From Dillenia suffruticosa (Eukaryota; Streptophyta; Magnoliopsida; Dilleniales; Dilleniaceae), in contig JAVTVX010000013.1 of assembly GCA_033439265.1 (NCBI GenBank), forward strand, positions 4,924,501-4,988,500: a stretch of DNA of 64,000 nt, in the 5' to 3' direction. Positions within the stretch are counted from its first letter, which is position 1. Each line of letters starts with the position of its first letter. The position numbers and the translations under genes were made by a program. Positions 1-11,639 of the stretch are shown piece by piece. The notes beneath the pieces are model-generated. The model made no database searches, was not told the origin of the DNA, and was given only the letters and a program-made list of their open reading frames with translations.

Positions 1-284
1 TAAAAAGGTGTAACTTGTACAAAATGGTATTTTTTTTTTAAATATTTGTTATATTCATGAAAAATCTCAATTTATAATTAGGTAGAAACTATATTCACAC
101 TTATATTAATTTATTTGGTAAGTGATAAATTGAAAATTAAAAAGATTTCAAAACTATGGTTTGGAAAAGTAAAGGAAATTATTTTTTTATCAAATAAGCA
201 CGTGTAATATATTTTTGATATAATATGAATTAATGAAATGTTAAAATATTTTTAATATAATATTGATTGCAGAGAAAATAAGGA

Positions 285-775
285 AAGAAATATGGATTTT
301 TATCCTACATTGAATGGATATTATATAGAAAAATGAGAGAGAAATAGTATTTTTATCCCACATTAAATGGATATAAAGAGGAGAGAGAGGGTCACTTGTT
401 GACGTAGGTGGGATGGGTATTTTCGTCTCTTAATTATGTCAGGAGTTTGATTCCCCCTTGGTATCGAAAAAACAATATTGGGAGACCCGTCCTCCAAAAA
501 TGAGTATTATAGCAGTCGATTTAAATTAGTCAGAGCGAAATTCCAAATACTGAGTGGTGGTCAAGTCAAGATACCAAAAACAAGAGAAGAGAGAGGGGTG
601 TATAAATGAAGAGGAAAAAAAATGAGAGATGATATTTTTATTCCACGTTAAATGGAGATAGATTATAGAGAAAAAATGGAGAGAGGGGTGATATTTTTAT
701 GCCACATTGAATGGATATAAAGAGAGGAGAGAAAGAGAGGTGTATAAATGAAGAGAAAAGAATTTGGGAAAATTA
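285..775. repeat. degenerate minisatellite-like repeat cluster
   Basis: Several imperfect copies of a roughly 45-75 bp unit are visible, built around 'gatatttttatcccacatt' followed by 'aatggatataaagag' and a purine-rich GAGAGA tail. Copies lie near 295-340, 348-392, 630-678 and 690-738. A second word, 'gtgtataaatgaagag', appears near 599 and again near 740. The block is interrupted by a short SINE-like fragment. No coding potential is seen, and the stretch 1-284 before it is plain AT-rich sequence. Confidence 0.6.
437..560 (+). repeat. SINE-like fragment (dispersed family, copy 1)
   Basis: A tRNA B-box-like word (gagtttgattccccc) is followed about 75 bp later by a conserved tail, 'gatttaaattagtcagag'. 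The same head-and-tail arrangement recurs near 18320, 23215, 47300, 52360 and 53985, so this looks like one decayed member of a tRNA-derived SINE family. The A box is not convincing, and ends and target duplication are not resolved. Confidence 0.35.
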
Positions 776-982
776 ACGCTTACAATGGCTCTCACAGTAC
801 TCAAAGTAAATTAATCAGACAAAATTTAAATATTGACAGTGAATGAACAAAAAAGGAAAATGAATGTCCAAAGTTATGATTGCAAAGGCCCAACATTGGT
901 CGGCCAAGCCTAGCCTTTGGTCAACTGGGCCAAGCCTCGGCCAACCAGGCTTAGCCTTGGTGGACCAACAGCCCCTTGTTAC

Positions 983-1830
983 CTTTTTTTAATATAAAAA
1001 AAATTTAAATATTTTTTTATTAAGTATTTTTATAATTATAATTTTTATAGTATTATCATATTATAGTCTTTGTGCTGTCTGCAACAATATTTTGCATATA
1101 AAAAAATCATTTATATAATCTTTTTTAATATTTTTAATATAATTGTAAAATTTTATAATAAAATTATCATTTGATGTGTTATTAATCATATAATAATACA
1201 TAACCTTACACATGTAAGTACTTTTTTTAATATAAAAATATTTTCAAATATTTTTTTATTTAATATTTTTATAATTATAATTTTTACAATATTATAATAT
1301 TATAGTACTTTTACTATACATCATTTATTTCAAATATTTTTAATATTTTTAGTATTATCATAAATTTTTAATAAAATTATCATTTATTTTGTATACATTA
1401 TTTAGTATTTTTCAAAATATTTTTTTGGTATCACATTATAAAAAAATTATCATATTACAATATTATAGTATTTTTACACCATGATATTATAGTATTATTA
1501 TTATAAAATCATAAAATTATTAGGAGTACAACAGGTCGACTAAGGAGGTCTCGGGTCGACTCTGATCTGCATTATATAATATTATAATATGATACTTTTA
1601 AATATTTTTTATCTAAAAATATTTGTAAAATATTTTTTTACTTAGTATTTTTATAATTATAATTTTTCTAGCATTATAATATTAAAGTATTTTTATATAT
1701 GCACAAATATTTTGCATATAATAAAATTATAGCATTTTTAACATCATATATATTCAAATATTTTTAGTATTTTTAGTATAATTGTAAAATTTCATAATAA
1801 AATTATCTTTTACATGTATTACTTAGAAAC
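983..1830. repeat. AT-rich degenerate direct repeats
   Basis: Three related AT-rich blocks begin near 983, 1222 and 1590. Each contains 'gtatttttataattataat' or a close variant, and blocks 1 and 3 also share 'ttttgcatata' and 'ataattgtaaaatttyataataaaattatc' in the same order. They look like diverged copies of one 230-250 bp unit, possibly an old satellite or an AT-rich MITE cluster. A GC-richer patch at 880-975 just before it repeats the word 'ggccaagcct'. No gene is seen. Confidence 0.5.
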
Positions 1831-2700
1831 TGACATTATAGAGCCAGACGAAAGACGATGAAAATCTACGTGGAAGGGATTGATTACCCTTGTATATATA
1901 TATGCGCTAATGAATTTAGTTAAGTGAACTTGATATTACAAAGCATTAATGGAACCCCAAAATTTTGTTTTCAATTAATTTTTGTAAATTAAGGACACCT
2001 CTTTTGGATGCCAATTCTAACTATTGTTGATATACGGTGGAATTTAAAGTGTTTATTATGGTATCAGGTTGAGTCATTCAGTGGACTAAGAAATTATACT
2101 ATTAGTATGTTTATTGGCGTCCCCTTTGGTGCTTTGTCAAATAAAATCAATTTTTATTATATTGGACTTTTGATTTTCTCTGATAATCGGACTAAATATT
2201 GTGAAAATTTGAATGCAAGTCCTTTTCTTTATTTATTTATTTGCATATTTGGGTATGTTACCTTCAAAATTATGAATGGCCTTTTTACAATTCACAAATT
2301 TTGATTTGGGAACTATTTCATTCTTAAGGTCATACATGTCTAAAAAATTCAATCAAATATTCTATTTATCCCTTAATTAAAGGGAGTCTAGGCAGGCATA
2401 CATGTCGGATGTCATCTTAGTATTTCTTTAAACTTAAGAAAAATCTAAGAAAAATTTCTTATTCCCCTTCTCACAAATTATACATTTATATTATTTGAAA
2501 AAAAAACGTAATATCGAGAGTTCTCTTTATAAAAAGTTTGACTGTAATTTAAATTGAATTAATCAAAATATAATTTGAATCGGATTAATTGGAATATGAT
2601 TTTAGATTAAAAAAAAAAAAGCCGGCATAGGAGGCTGTCACGATTGAAAACGACGAGTTGACCACTCATGTCAGTGGCACGAAACGCAGCGTCGTAGTTC
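1831..2700. other. AT-rich upstream spacer of the prolidase gene
   Basis: No supported gene. A 98-codon open frame at 2008-2304 has no recognisable domain and a composition typical of random AT-rich DNA. The piece 2520-2605 carries two copies of the 'gaattaatc/ggattaatt' word that marks the tail of the dispersed SINE-like family. The last 80 bases before the gene are more GC-rich and contain a weak TATA-like word (caatataag, about 2710-2718), the likely core promoter. Confidence 0.5.
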
Positions 2701-2759
2701 CGTAAGATTCAATATAAGACGGCATTGGCCGAGGGACGATCGGTCCATCGCCCTCGAAG

Positions 2760-2894
2760 ATGGGTTCCTCTCTCTCTCCTCCGGAGATTCCGATGAAACT
2801 TCACGCAATCAACCGAGAGAAAGTGCTCAACTCTCTCCGTCAACACCTCTCTCTCTCTGCTCTTCCTCTTAATGGCTTCATTTTTCTTCAGGTT

Positions 2895-2926
<32 letters not shown>

Positions 2927-4702
2927 GTGGGTTTCTCTTAATCTCTGATTTTTCTTTTAGGGAGGTGAAGAGCAAACACGTTACTGCTCCGATCATGTTG
3001 ATTTATTCAGGTCTGTTTTCTCTCTCTCTTGTAATATGTTTTTTGACACCCCTTTCCAATTATACTTGTTTGCAAAATTTATTGCATTTCATTGGAAAAA
3101 TGTGACCGTTCTAAATCACTGAGTTGAGAGATTGAATCTTCTTCTACAATTAATTTATCTTAAAAGATGCAAAACTTTTTCCTTTTTCTTTTTGTGATTT
3201 ATTAGTTAAATGTAGTCTTTGAGTACTGTTGTATTAAGTGAAACCATTTGATAACTCACGTACTATACTAAACAACTTGCTTGATTTATAGGCAAGAGAG
3301 TTACTTTGCGTACTTGTTTGGAGTGAAGGAGCCAGGTTTCTATGGAGCCATTGTGAGTTCACTGTCATTTTGCCCACTTGATTCTTTTTGATGCGTTGGG
3401 TTGCTTGTTAATATTAATGGATGAGTTTCATATCATTTCTGAAGTGCATTATTGGCTCTTTACTATTGGAGAGCGTGTAACCTAATGGTAAAATCATCGA
3501 ATTGGTGACTCTCATGAATGGATTAATGATATTCCCCCACCATCTAACGAAACTTGGAATTGACACAATTAGTGGGAAAAGAAGACCCCGTTGACCTTAA
3601 CTCTAATTCGATGTTGAAATGATACAAGAGGTGTCGGATAAATGGGAGGTATTGGGAGAAAGTGAGAGCTTGACTCTATTCCAACTTTTTGTAATGACAT
3701 GAGAGGTGTGGGATAAGGGGTAGCCCTTGGGAGAAAGTGAAATACTAGTACTTGTAATGATATTTTACTTATTCCTTGAATTGGAAGCAGGCTTTACCCA
3801 TCCTTTTGGTTCCGAAGCTTGCCATGGCGCGTCAATCCAGTAGAAGATGTTGTCAGGTGGGGAGTTAAATAGATAAAACAAGTGTACCAAGATGTTCACA
3901 ACGAGAACAGAAATCTCGTGTGGAACAAAAGGGTAAACGCTCATTTGATTGCTTGCATGAGCTCTCACGTTTATTTCTAATCCCTGAAAGCATCCTCTTC
4001 TTAATTGGAAAAATAAATTCAATAGTAAATGTAAGGGTATGTACATGTTACTTACCTTGGACCGGTTGGATACTTTAGGTACGAAGTGACTTTTTTGCTA
4101 TCATCTCTTTAACTTCCTGTTTATGCCTTAGTTAATGTCCTTGAAGCTTGAGTTATTTTCTTTAGGTGTGAGTCACACACATCTAACATAATTTTCCAGA
4201 ATCATGAAAAATTTTGTTGAGAAACCCTATGGGTTTTTTTTTTTTTTTTGTGAAAAATTATATGAGGACCAACTTATGAAGTAGCTTTATTATCTTAGGG
4301 CATCTAATAATCTGAAATTGATTGAAGAAGTGGTGCTGTCTTTGGCTGTGGTATATGGAAGCTTCAAAATTTGCAATTCCCATGTTTGAATCAGTGTGTA
4401 GGTGTAGTTATAGTACTTGGAGCATATGTAGCTGTAGAAGATCGAAGTTTGAGATTGATATCCATTATCTTTTACTCTATGATATTTTGGAGCATATGTA
4501 GCCTTAAAAATTTGAAAATGATATTCATTATCATTTACTAGGATATTGCAACTGGGGATTCGATTCTCTTTGTTCCAAGGTTACCAGCTGATTATGCTGT
4601 CTGGTTGGGAGAAATAAAGCCATTATCCTATTTTAAGGTGATTTTCCTTCAACTATATTATAGTGTGATGTGTATGAAATCTTTGCATGATAAGCTAACA
4701 TA

Positions 4703-4737
<35 letters not shown>

Positions 4738-7700
4738 TTTGCAGGAAATATATGTGGTCACCAGGATATTTTATACTGATGAGATTGCGGGAACTTTGCA
4801 TCATCTATATGGGGGTTCGGGAAAGCCACTGTTGTATCTTCTGCATGGGCTTAACACAGACAGCAACCAATATTCAAAACCAGCAAGTTTTGAGGTGATG
4901 CCCAATCTAAGAGAGTGGCATTTTGAACTTAGTCTGTGGACTTACCATTTTACATCTTGAGCTTGACAAAATACAGTATAGAAGACTTACAGATATCATC
5001 TTTTCTATCTGTATGTAGGGGATTGATAAGTTTGCAACGGACCTTGATACACTGCATCCAATCTTGACTGAGTGTCGTGTCTTTAAGTCTGACTTGGAGC
5101 TTGCTCTGATCCACTATGCAAATGATATAAGTTCTGAAGCTCATGTTAAGGTATCTTCCCACTGAAATCTCTTATTAGTTGTGCATGAAAATGGCTTAAA
5201 GAAAAAAGAAATAATAAATGTTGGGTTTTCTCTATTCTCCACTGACTCTATATACTTCGAACTTTTTTCGCTTCTTCATTTGCTTAGAACAAAACAGACG
5301 AATGAATACTGATATTATATCATTTCTTTTATTTGTGCATATTGAGTAGGTAATGCAAAACACAAGGCCCAGCATGAAAGAATACCAGTTGGAAAGCATG
5401 TTTCTTCACCACACCTACATGTATGGTGGGTGTAGGCACACCTCATATACATGTATTTGTGCTACTGGCAATAATAGGTGAAGTTGCTGTCAGTGTCTTG
5501 CCTAGCTTCTGTTTCTGTCTTTACATCTCTTCCTAAATTGCTGATTAGCCTGTTTAGAATTTGTTTGACCCATATATCAACTAAAAAAAAAAATAAATAA
5601 ATTTATGAACAGCCTCTGTGCTGTTAATTTCTGAAAATATTGGAGTGATATGCTGTTATTCCTTGAAAAGATTTGTTGGAAAGGAAAAATAATCATGTGG
5701 AAGCAGAAGAGGAGTACTAGCATAGTTCCTGTATAACAACATTGTCGTTGCTTCTTTCGCAACGCTTTCTTAGTTTGGTTGCTGATTCTTTCTACCTTCT
5801 AACCACAGAAAAGTTTGATTAGATATATAGTTTTCTTTTTATGTCATGGAATTGTCTTCTATCTTAAAAGTTAAGCTGTTCCTTTCTTTCTACAGTGCTG
5901 TCCTTCATTATGGGCATGCAGCAGCTCCAAATGACAAGGTATAGTTGCCCTTTTTTTTTCTCTTTCCTTGCTTAGTTCTTGCACAATATACGCCTCAAGA
6001 AATTGCAATTATTTTAGGACCACATGACACGTAACATTGTTGTCTTGAATTACTGGCTTTTAATCTAATTTAGGTCTAATGACTTTACTGAAAGGAAGTA
6101 TTGAAGGGTCCTCATTTGCATATGTGTGCACGAAAGAAGGAAAGGTGTCATGTGTGGCTTTATGTGTACAAATTGTTTTTGTTCAGTTTAGAAGTGTATG
6201 TGTTTGTGTGTGTGTGTGTATTTGAGATCGTGTGAACTTGAGCAATTCTGGATCGGGATTGGAAACTCGTTAATGCATTGTTAAAGCACACATGTTCCGG
6301 TACTCTAAGATTGTGTGACTAGCAATTTCATGTCATTGCTCTTCAAACTTCCCGGTTAAAATCTGTTAACTACTTTTATCCTTGACTAAGTTTGTTGTTC
6401 ATCCTCCTTAAAAGCATTTTGATTGGTTACTATTGGTTTAATTACTGTGATTCAGATTCTAAATGATGGAGATATGGCATTGCTAGATATGGGAGCTGAA
6501 TACCATTTTTATGGTTCGGACATTACTTGTTCATTCCCTGTGAGTTGATAGATTTTTTTTTTTTTAAATATCCTTTTACTCTGGACAAAGTCCCATGGAT
6601 CAAACAATCTTGTGATGTTCCTGACATGGTTTTCCAACTAATGCTGATGTGATTAGTTTGTTCAATGACAAGCATTCCCAATGGGAAGATGGGGTGGATT
6701 TGAGTGCTATTATATTGGTCTGCATTGAAAGGTCCTTGCCAGAGAATATTGTCATTCCTTTGAATTTAGGAATGATTTGATGGAGTTCCATTTGATAGAC
6801 GTCTTTCTTTCTTCTTCAAGAACCTTTTGTGTTTGATGTAAGGATGTATATACTACTAAAATCTTTCTTTAACTTCTTCTCTTCTTCAGACAATTCAAGT
6901 TTCTCCCATCTACAAATTCATTTTTCATCATGAAATCCTATACACACAACTTTATACTGTCATTTAAGTTATCAAGTATCTTATGAGGACTTCAGGTTCA
7001 GGATTTGTTTCTGTCCATCAGCAATGTAATAATAAATTTCCAGCAACCTTTCCAGAAATGATGTTTCTAAGGTTAACCTTTTACACATTTTTCTTTTTTC
7101 ATTTCTAAATCCTAAAAAATTTTAACTTCTCATAATTTAGACCTTACATGCTTCCCACAGCCTTTAACCACCATAAAATAAAAAAGGAAAAAAAAATCAA
7201 TTGTGTACCGTGAAAGTGTCAGTCTATTTATCTCTTCCAAATTTTGATCTGCTGTGGATGCAGGTGAATGGAAAATTTACCCCTGATCAAAGTTTAATAT
7301 ACAATGTAAGTTCATTATTTCTCACTAGTTTGATTTGTATGTCTTGAGATGGAAAACCATTTTTATAGTAAAACTATTGAAAAGAGAATTGTATGCTATT
7401 GGTTGTTTCAATAACCTGTTTCTTTCTGCCAGTAACCACATGCTTTTGTAGTTGGTAAATTGATTATGATTAGCATAGCTATTTTTTTACACCCTCATGC
7501 ATCTTGATGCTTCATTTGCAGGCTGTCCTTCAAGCTCATGATGCTGTCATATCTACCATGAAACCTGGAGTTAGCTGGATTGACATGCACAAGTAAAACA
7601 TTATGTCAAGCTTATTTGACATTTAGATCTGCAAGAAAAGATTGTTTTTTGATAGATGCCCCATGTTAAATTAAATTTTACTGCCATAGATGTCCTATCT

Positions 7701-9933
7701 GCAAGAAACATGGACATCCTATGTTAAAACATAGATCATACTATTAAAAAAGAGCCGAGAGCAAGTTAAATCAGTACAATCTGAAATGTAAAGCGATATA
7801 TTTCTAGATTATTGAATTGAGATTTAAATGGGCTGCCCTAATTGTTCAAGAAGCTTACTTGAGGTGAATTAAGTTTTATGGCCATTATAGTGTTTGCACG
7901 ACTGGAAGATGACTTCAACGTAGTGGACATTTTGTGGTTATCATGATATGCTGTGTTTAGACAAGGCCAATGATAGCTTTTGGGGGATGAAATATCAAGT
8001 TATGGAATTGGGAAGAAATCATTTTAGCTAATATTTATGTGGAATTTACCATATTGATAAACTGTAGAGCATCTGTAATCTGAGGTAACCTTGCATTTTT
8101 TCAGATTAGCAGAGAAGATTCTTCTCCAGTCATTGACAAAGGGATCCATACTTGTTGGGTACTTTTCAACTCTTCTATGTCATGTCTTCATTCATGTCAT
8201 CTAGCAATAATACCCTTTCCTCAGTTGTAGAAATAAAATCTTTTTCCTCACAATATCTTACTTTTATTTAATTTGGGTAGTGATACAGATGATATGATGG
8301 CTGAATGGTTGGGTGCTGTTTTCATGCCACATGGACTGGGGCACTTTCTTGGTCTTGACACTCATGATCCTGGCGGTTACCCAAAGGTGTCCACTGTTTC
8401 TGCAGAGTTCTTTGCCCAGTTGTTGTTACCCTTTCAATGGATTTGAAGCTGGAATTTTGATATCAGAACTCATTTCATTTTGATTTTATAATTCATTTTG
8501 AATAAAAACATTGACGTATTTTGCAGGGCACGGAGAGGGTGAATGAACCTGGATTAAGGTCCTTACGTACAAGCAGAGAACTCAAAGAGGGAATGGTTAG
8601 TATGTTGTAAGCTGCACCGCAAATCAGATATTCGAGTATCACTTATAAGTATCATTTAAAACTCATAGGACATTCTGTCAACTCTGCCATTCTATTCTAA
8701 CTGAAAGTGGCCCTAGTTTCTCATCTGGTTTTCCAGATTAGCATTAGGGGTTTCTCTCCCAAGATTTTGATATTCTGAAATCGTAAATATTGTTGACCTG
8801 CTGACCGTATGGTATGAGTTACATACCGAATTGCATAAAACTACTACATTTGATTGGAAAGCATGCTAAAGCTAGCATCTGTGAATGTAGGTGATAACGG
8901 TGGAGCCTGGTTGCTACTTCATTGATGCTTTGCTAGTTCCAGCCATGGAAAGTCCAAAGACATTAAAGTTCTTCAATGTTGAAGCGATCAGCAGATTTAA
9001 AAGTTTTGGTGGAGTTCGAATTGAAAGTGATGTGGTACTGTATCCCTTTAATGTTTCGCACTAGCATTTGCATCCTTTGATATCTCATTCTACCATATAT
9101 TTTGGAGGGTATATTGTTTTAAGCCTATATATTGTTTTAAGCCTATTGTGTGGTTCATGACCACACTGACTGAATGGTTTTTCCCATCATGCATGATAAC
9201 GATGGAGGTCTGGAAATCATCCTTAGAGCAACGAGATTTTGTCTTATGCTATTGTAGTTTCTTGTTTAATATCTGTGTGGAAGACGACTGTTTTAGCGTG
9301 CCACTAAAATCCAACCTGACAAAAAATTTTTAGGAATGGGCTTGGAAATCTAAGAAGTCTATTTTGGTTCAAAAATATCTTATAAAGCCCGCCCTAGCCC
9401 TATGTTAGGGCTGGGCTTGGACAATTCCTATGACTTATCTGCTTGTTGGCCCAGTTTTTATCTGAAAATGCCTCTCTGGGCCTGAGCTAGGTCGAGCCCG
9501 TGCCATCCTCAACTCCATGTGCTACTCTGTTGGTGATTTGCCCTCCTGTTATATCTGTTGGTTTGCCCCTGCACAGCGTTGGAAATTTGTAGCCCAAAAT
9601 TTGGCAAAGACTCTTTACTAACTTTGCTTTTCATTCTCTTTTCTTTTTCATTGTTTTAATGGTGTTGAAGTAGTCCATATGGCATGATTATTCTGAGAAA
9701 CCTCTTTTTTGCCTGCTGGTGCCTACTGCTAAAATTTATGACCACTTAGCGGTGTTCATCCTATTGCTTTGACAATTTTGGGTTCTTTTTTTGAATTGCA
9801 GTATGTTACATCCAATGGGTCAAAAAACTTGACAAGTTGCCCTAGGAGGACGTGTGAAATCGAAGCTGTGATGGCTGGGGCTTCATGGCCTGCAAGCTCG
9901 GCTTCTCACTCTGCAGTGAATGGCACTTGCTAG
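2760..9933 (+). CDS. PEPD: Xaa-Pro dipeptidase (prolidase), M24B family
   Basis: Releases the N-terminal residue from Xaa-Pro dipeptides and recycles proline in the cytosol. Sixteen exons keep frame throughout: 2760-2891, 2961-3010, 3292-3352, 4542-4637, 4745-4894, 5019-5150, 5350-5477, 5896-5938, 6456-6539, 7264-7305, 7522-7592, 8105-8158, 8281-8386, 8527-8595, 8891-9034 and 9802-9933, giving 497 aa. The N-terminal creatinase-like domain covers about residues 1-180 and the pita-bread metallopeptidase domain the rest. All five metal ligands are present: D275 (LLDMG), D286 (GSDIT), H369 (GLGHFLG), E411 (VEPGC) and E451 (RIESD), each one residue below the human numbering. The start ATG fits the plant N-terminus ([15 protein letters not shown]). 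Intron 1 and intron 4 carry CT microsatellites; intron 3 (1.2 kb) holds a short internal duplication near 3619-3740. No defect seen. Confidence 0.95.
2900..2926. repeat. (TC)n microsatellite in prolidase intron 1
   Basis: A pure TC run just after the exon 1 donor. A second TC run of similar length (4705-4734) lies directly before the intron 4 acceptor and may serve as its polypyrimidine tract. Confidence 0.85.
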
Positions 9934-10230
9934 CTCTTCCTAGCTCTTGGTAAATGTGGACAAAAAAGAGGTCTCCATGTATTCTGGAAAAAAAAGCTTT
10001 ATATACATATTTAGTGCTCATAGACCCATTCACAATAGGAGGATGGTTTATTCGGAAGACTTTATAAGTGTCAGAGGTCAGCTAGCTGATGTCTCTCTGC
10101 TGCACAACCATGTGGTCACGCTCTGGAGCAAGAACCACGGATCTGAAAGACCGAGAATGTCCTAACCTTTTCTTGGTTGTATTGCTCAAAAAAACAAAAA
10201 AAAAAATGGATGATCTAAAATATCAAAGAT

Positions 10231-10605
10231 AGAAGTATTCAAATTACTCATTAGTTTCCGGATTGGTCCTGTTCTTTAAACCCCCCGCCCCGGGGTCATA
10301 CACATCTTTTCTCCATTCTCTCTCTAGGAAAGTTGAGATTATTATAACCGGAAAATCCTACAGTTCGAAGACATCCCTGATTACGAAAGGAATCCTATGC
10401 TATTATCAATCCATTGTCGTCTAAGAAGTATTCAAATTACTCATTAGTTTCAGGATTGGACCTGTTCTTTAAACCCCCCCCCCCCCACCCCGGATCGCAA
10501 ACGTCTTTTCTCCATTCTCTATAGGAAAGTTGATTATTATAACCGGAGGATCCTACAGTTCGAAGACATCCTTGATTACGAAAGGAGTCCCATGCTATCT
10601 TACTA
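10231..10605. repeat. tandem duplication, about 193-bp unit
   Basis: Two copies start with 'agaagtattcaaattactc' at 10231 and 10424. Both run through a C-rich stretch (ccccccgcccc in one, a long C run in the other), 'cttttctccattctct' and 'cctacagttcgaagacatcc', and end near 'ctatgctatt' or 'catgctatct'. The copies differ at a modest number of sites and small indels. The unit has no recognised function. It lies just past the 3' side of a minus-strand LINE-type relic and may belong to that element's tail. Confidence 0.8.
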
Positions 10606-10699
10606 AGAGAATGGGCTATTTGATGGGTCTCTCTTTTTTGTTTTTTTAGCTCAACGAGATGCAATCAAGCAGGATAGAATGGAGAAGGAATTATGATAG

Positions 10700-11129
10700 T
10701 GGGGGAGGTTTTACCCTGAGTGACTAGGCCCCCTCTATTAAAATGAGAGGAAAATAAAAAGACTCAAAGGACTGGTAAAAGAGTTTGTATCTTGCACCAA
10801 GAAACCCAATTCGAAGGAAACATCCAACTCAAGAAGCACCATTTGAAGTCTCATATATAGAGCTGAACTTATAAGCCATGTTCAGTACAGATAACCACTC
10901 CCGACCCCACTTTACCATATTTCGAAGCTGCATCAGAGATTATCTTACATACACCGCAAGGGGGAGGCCGCCAAAATGGTTCTGATGAGAAGAGCTCATA
11001 GAATTGCTCGGCTTACGGATGGATCCAAGGCCCTATCTAGGAGAAGAATATCATCAACTGATCTATTAAAGATGCAGCCATTTCTATTCTCCCAAAGAGC
11101 TTATGCCAAAATGTTGAAAGTTTTAGAGA
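10700..11129 (-). mobile_element. LINE-type relic: RNase H-like domain and linker (main part)
   Basis: On the minus strand two hallmarks of plant non-LTR (L1-type) elements are readable. 'ALWENRNGCIF' (about 11072-11105) resembles the WxxRN motif of the zf-RVT/linker region. 'RPPPCGVCKIISDAASK' with 'KVGSGVVI' (about 10890-10975) matches the start of the RVT_3 RNase H domain, with D in ISDAA as a likely catalytic residue. In-frame stops follow, so it is a dead copy. Its upstream part was separated by the copia insertion and continues at 18137. Alternative: an RNase H-like gene fragment unrelated to a LINE. Confidence 0.65.
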
Positions 11130-11134
11130 TTCTC
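11130..11134. repeat. target site duplication, left copy (ttctc)
   Basis: The five bases immediately outside the left LTR are identical to the five just outside the right LTR (18132-18136), as left by an integrase-mediated insertion. Confidence 0.9.
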
Positions 11135-11639
11135 TGTTGGATTTTTAACATTTTCATGCAGTGGAAGTATACAATAATTTTCGGAAAATAAAATAGATCG
11201 GGTTTAGAGTATCTCAATTCGTAGAATTTTCAAATGACACGTTCCTTGATCCGATTTTGCAGTCGGGATGGTGATCACGAGGTTAGTCGAATCACCACCA
11301 CAGTGTCACAATGCCTCAACCCTCATGTCCGGTGAATCGTTTGACGTTGGAAGATTTTCCTACGCGAAAATCTCCATCGCTCTCTCTATTTTCTCTCTCT
11401 CTGGAGAATATGTGAAACCCTAGCCATCTTCCCTCATCATAGTTACTGTTCACGCCACTAGGAAGGAGAAGGAGACTTTCCTCCATGGTTCCCTCTCACA
11501 GAATGAAGGTAAGACCAATTGCACTTAATTGGTGGGGGGTTACCAAATAATATTGGTTAATGTTGGTAAGTAATAATGGGAGTTACCCCATTATCTCATT
11601 CTTACCAAAATGCCCCACAATGGGCATAAATAACCTACA
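11135..11639 (-). repeat. copia 3' LTR (left copy)
   Basis: A 505-bp direct repeat of 17629-18131. On the plus strand it begins TGTTGG and ends CCTACA. By my hand alignment it differs from the other LTR at about 16 substitutions plus one 2-bp length change in a CT run. Confidence 0.92.

Noticed and set aside
2008-2304. 98-codon frame in the AT-rich upstream region
   Set aside because: No domain, no promoter or splice signals, and composition like the surrounding spacer.
9340-9520. Repeated 'gccc/gggctgggctt' words in prolidase intron 15 as a possible regulatory element
   Set aside because: A short local repeat of GGGCT/AGCCC words only; no further structure or motif supports a function.
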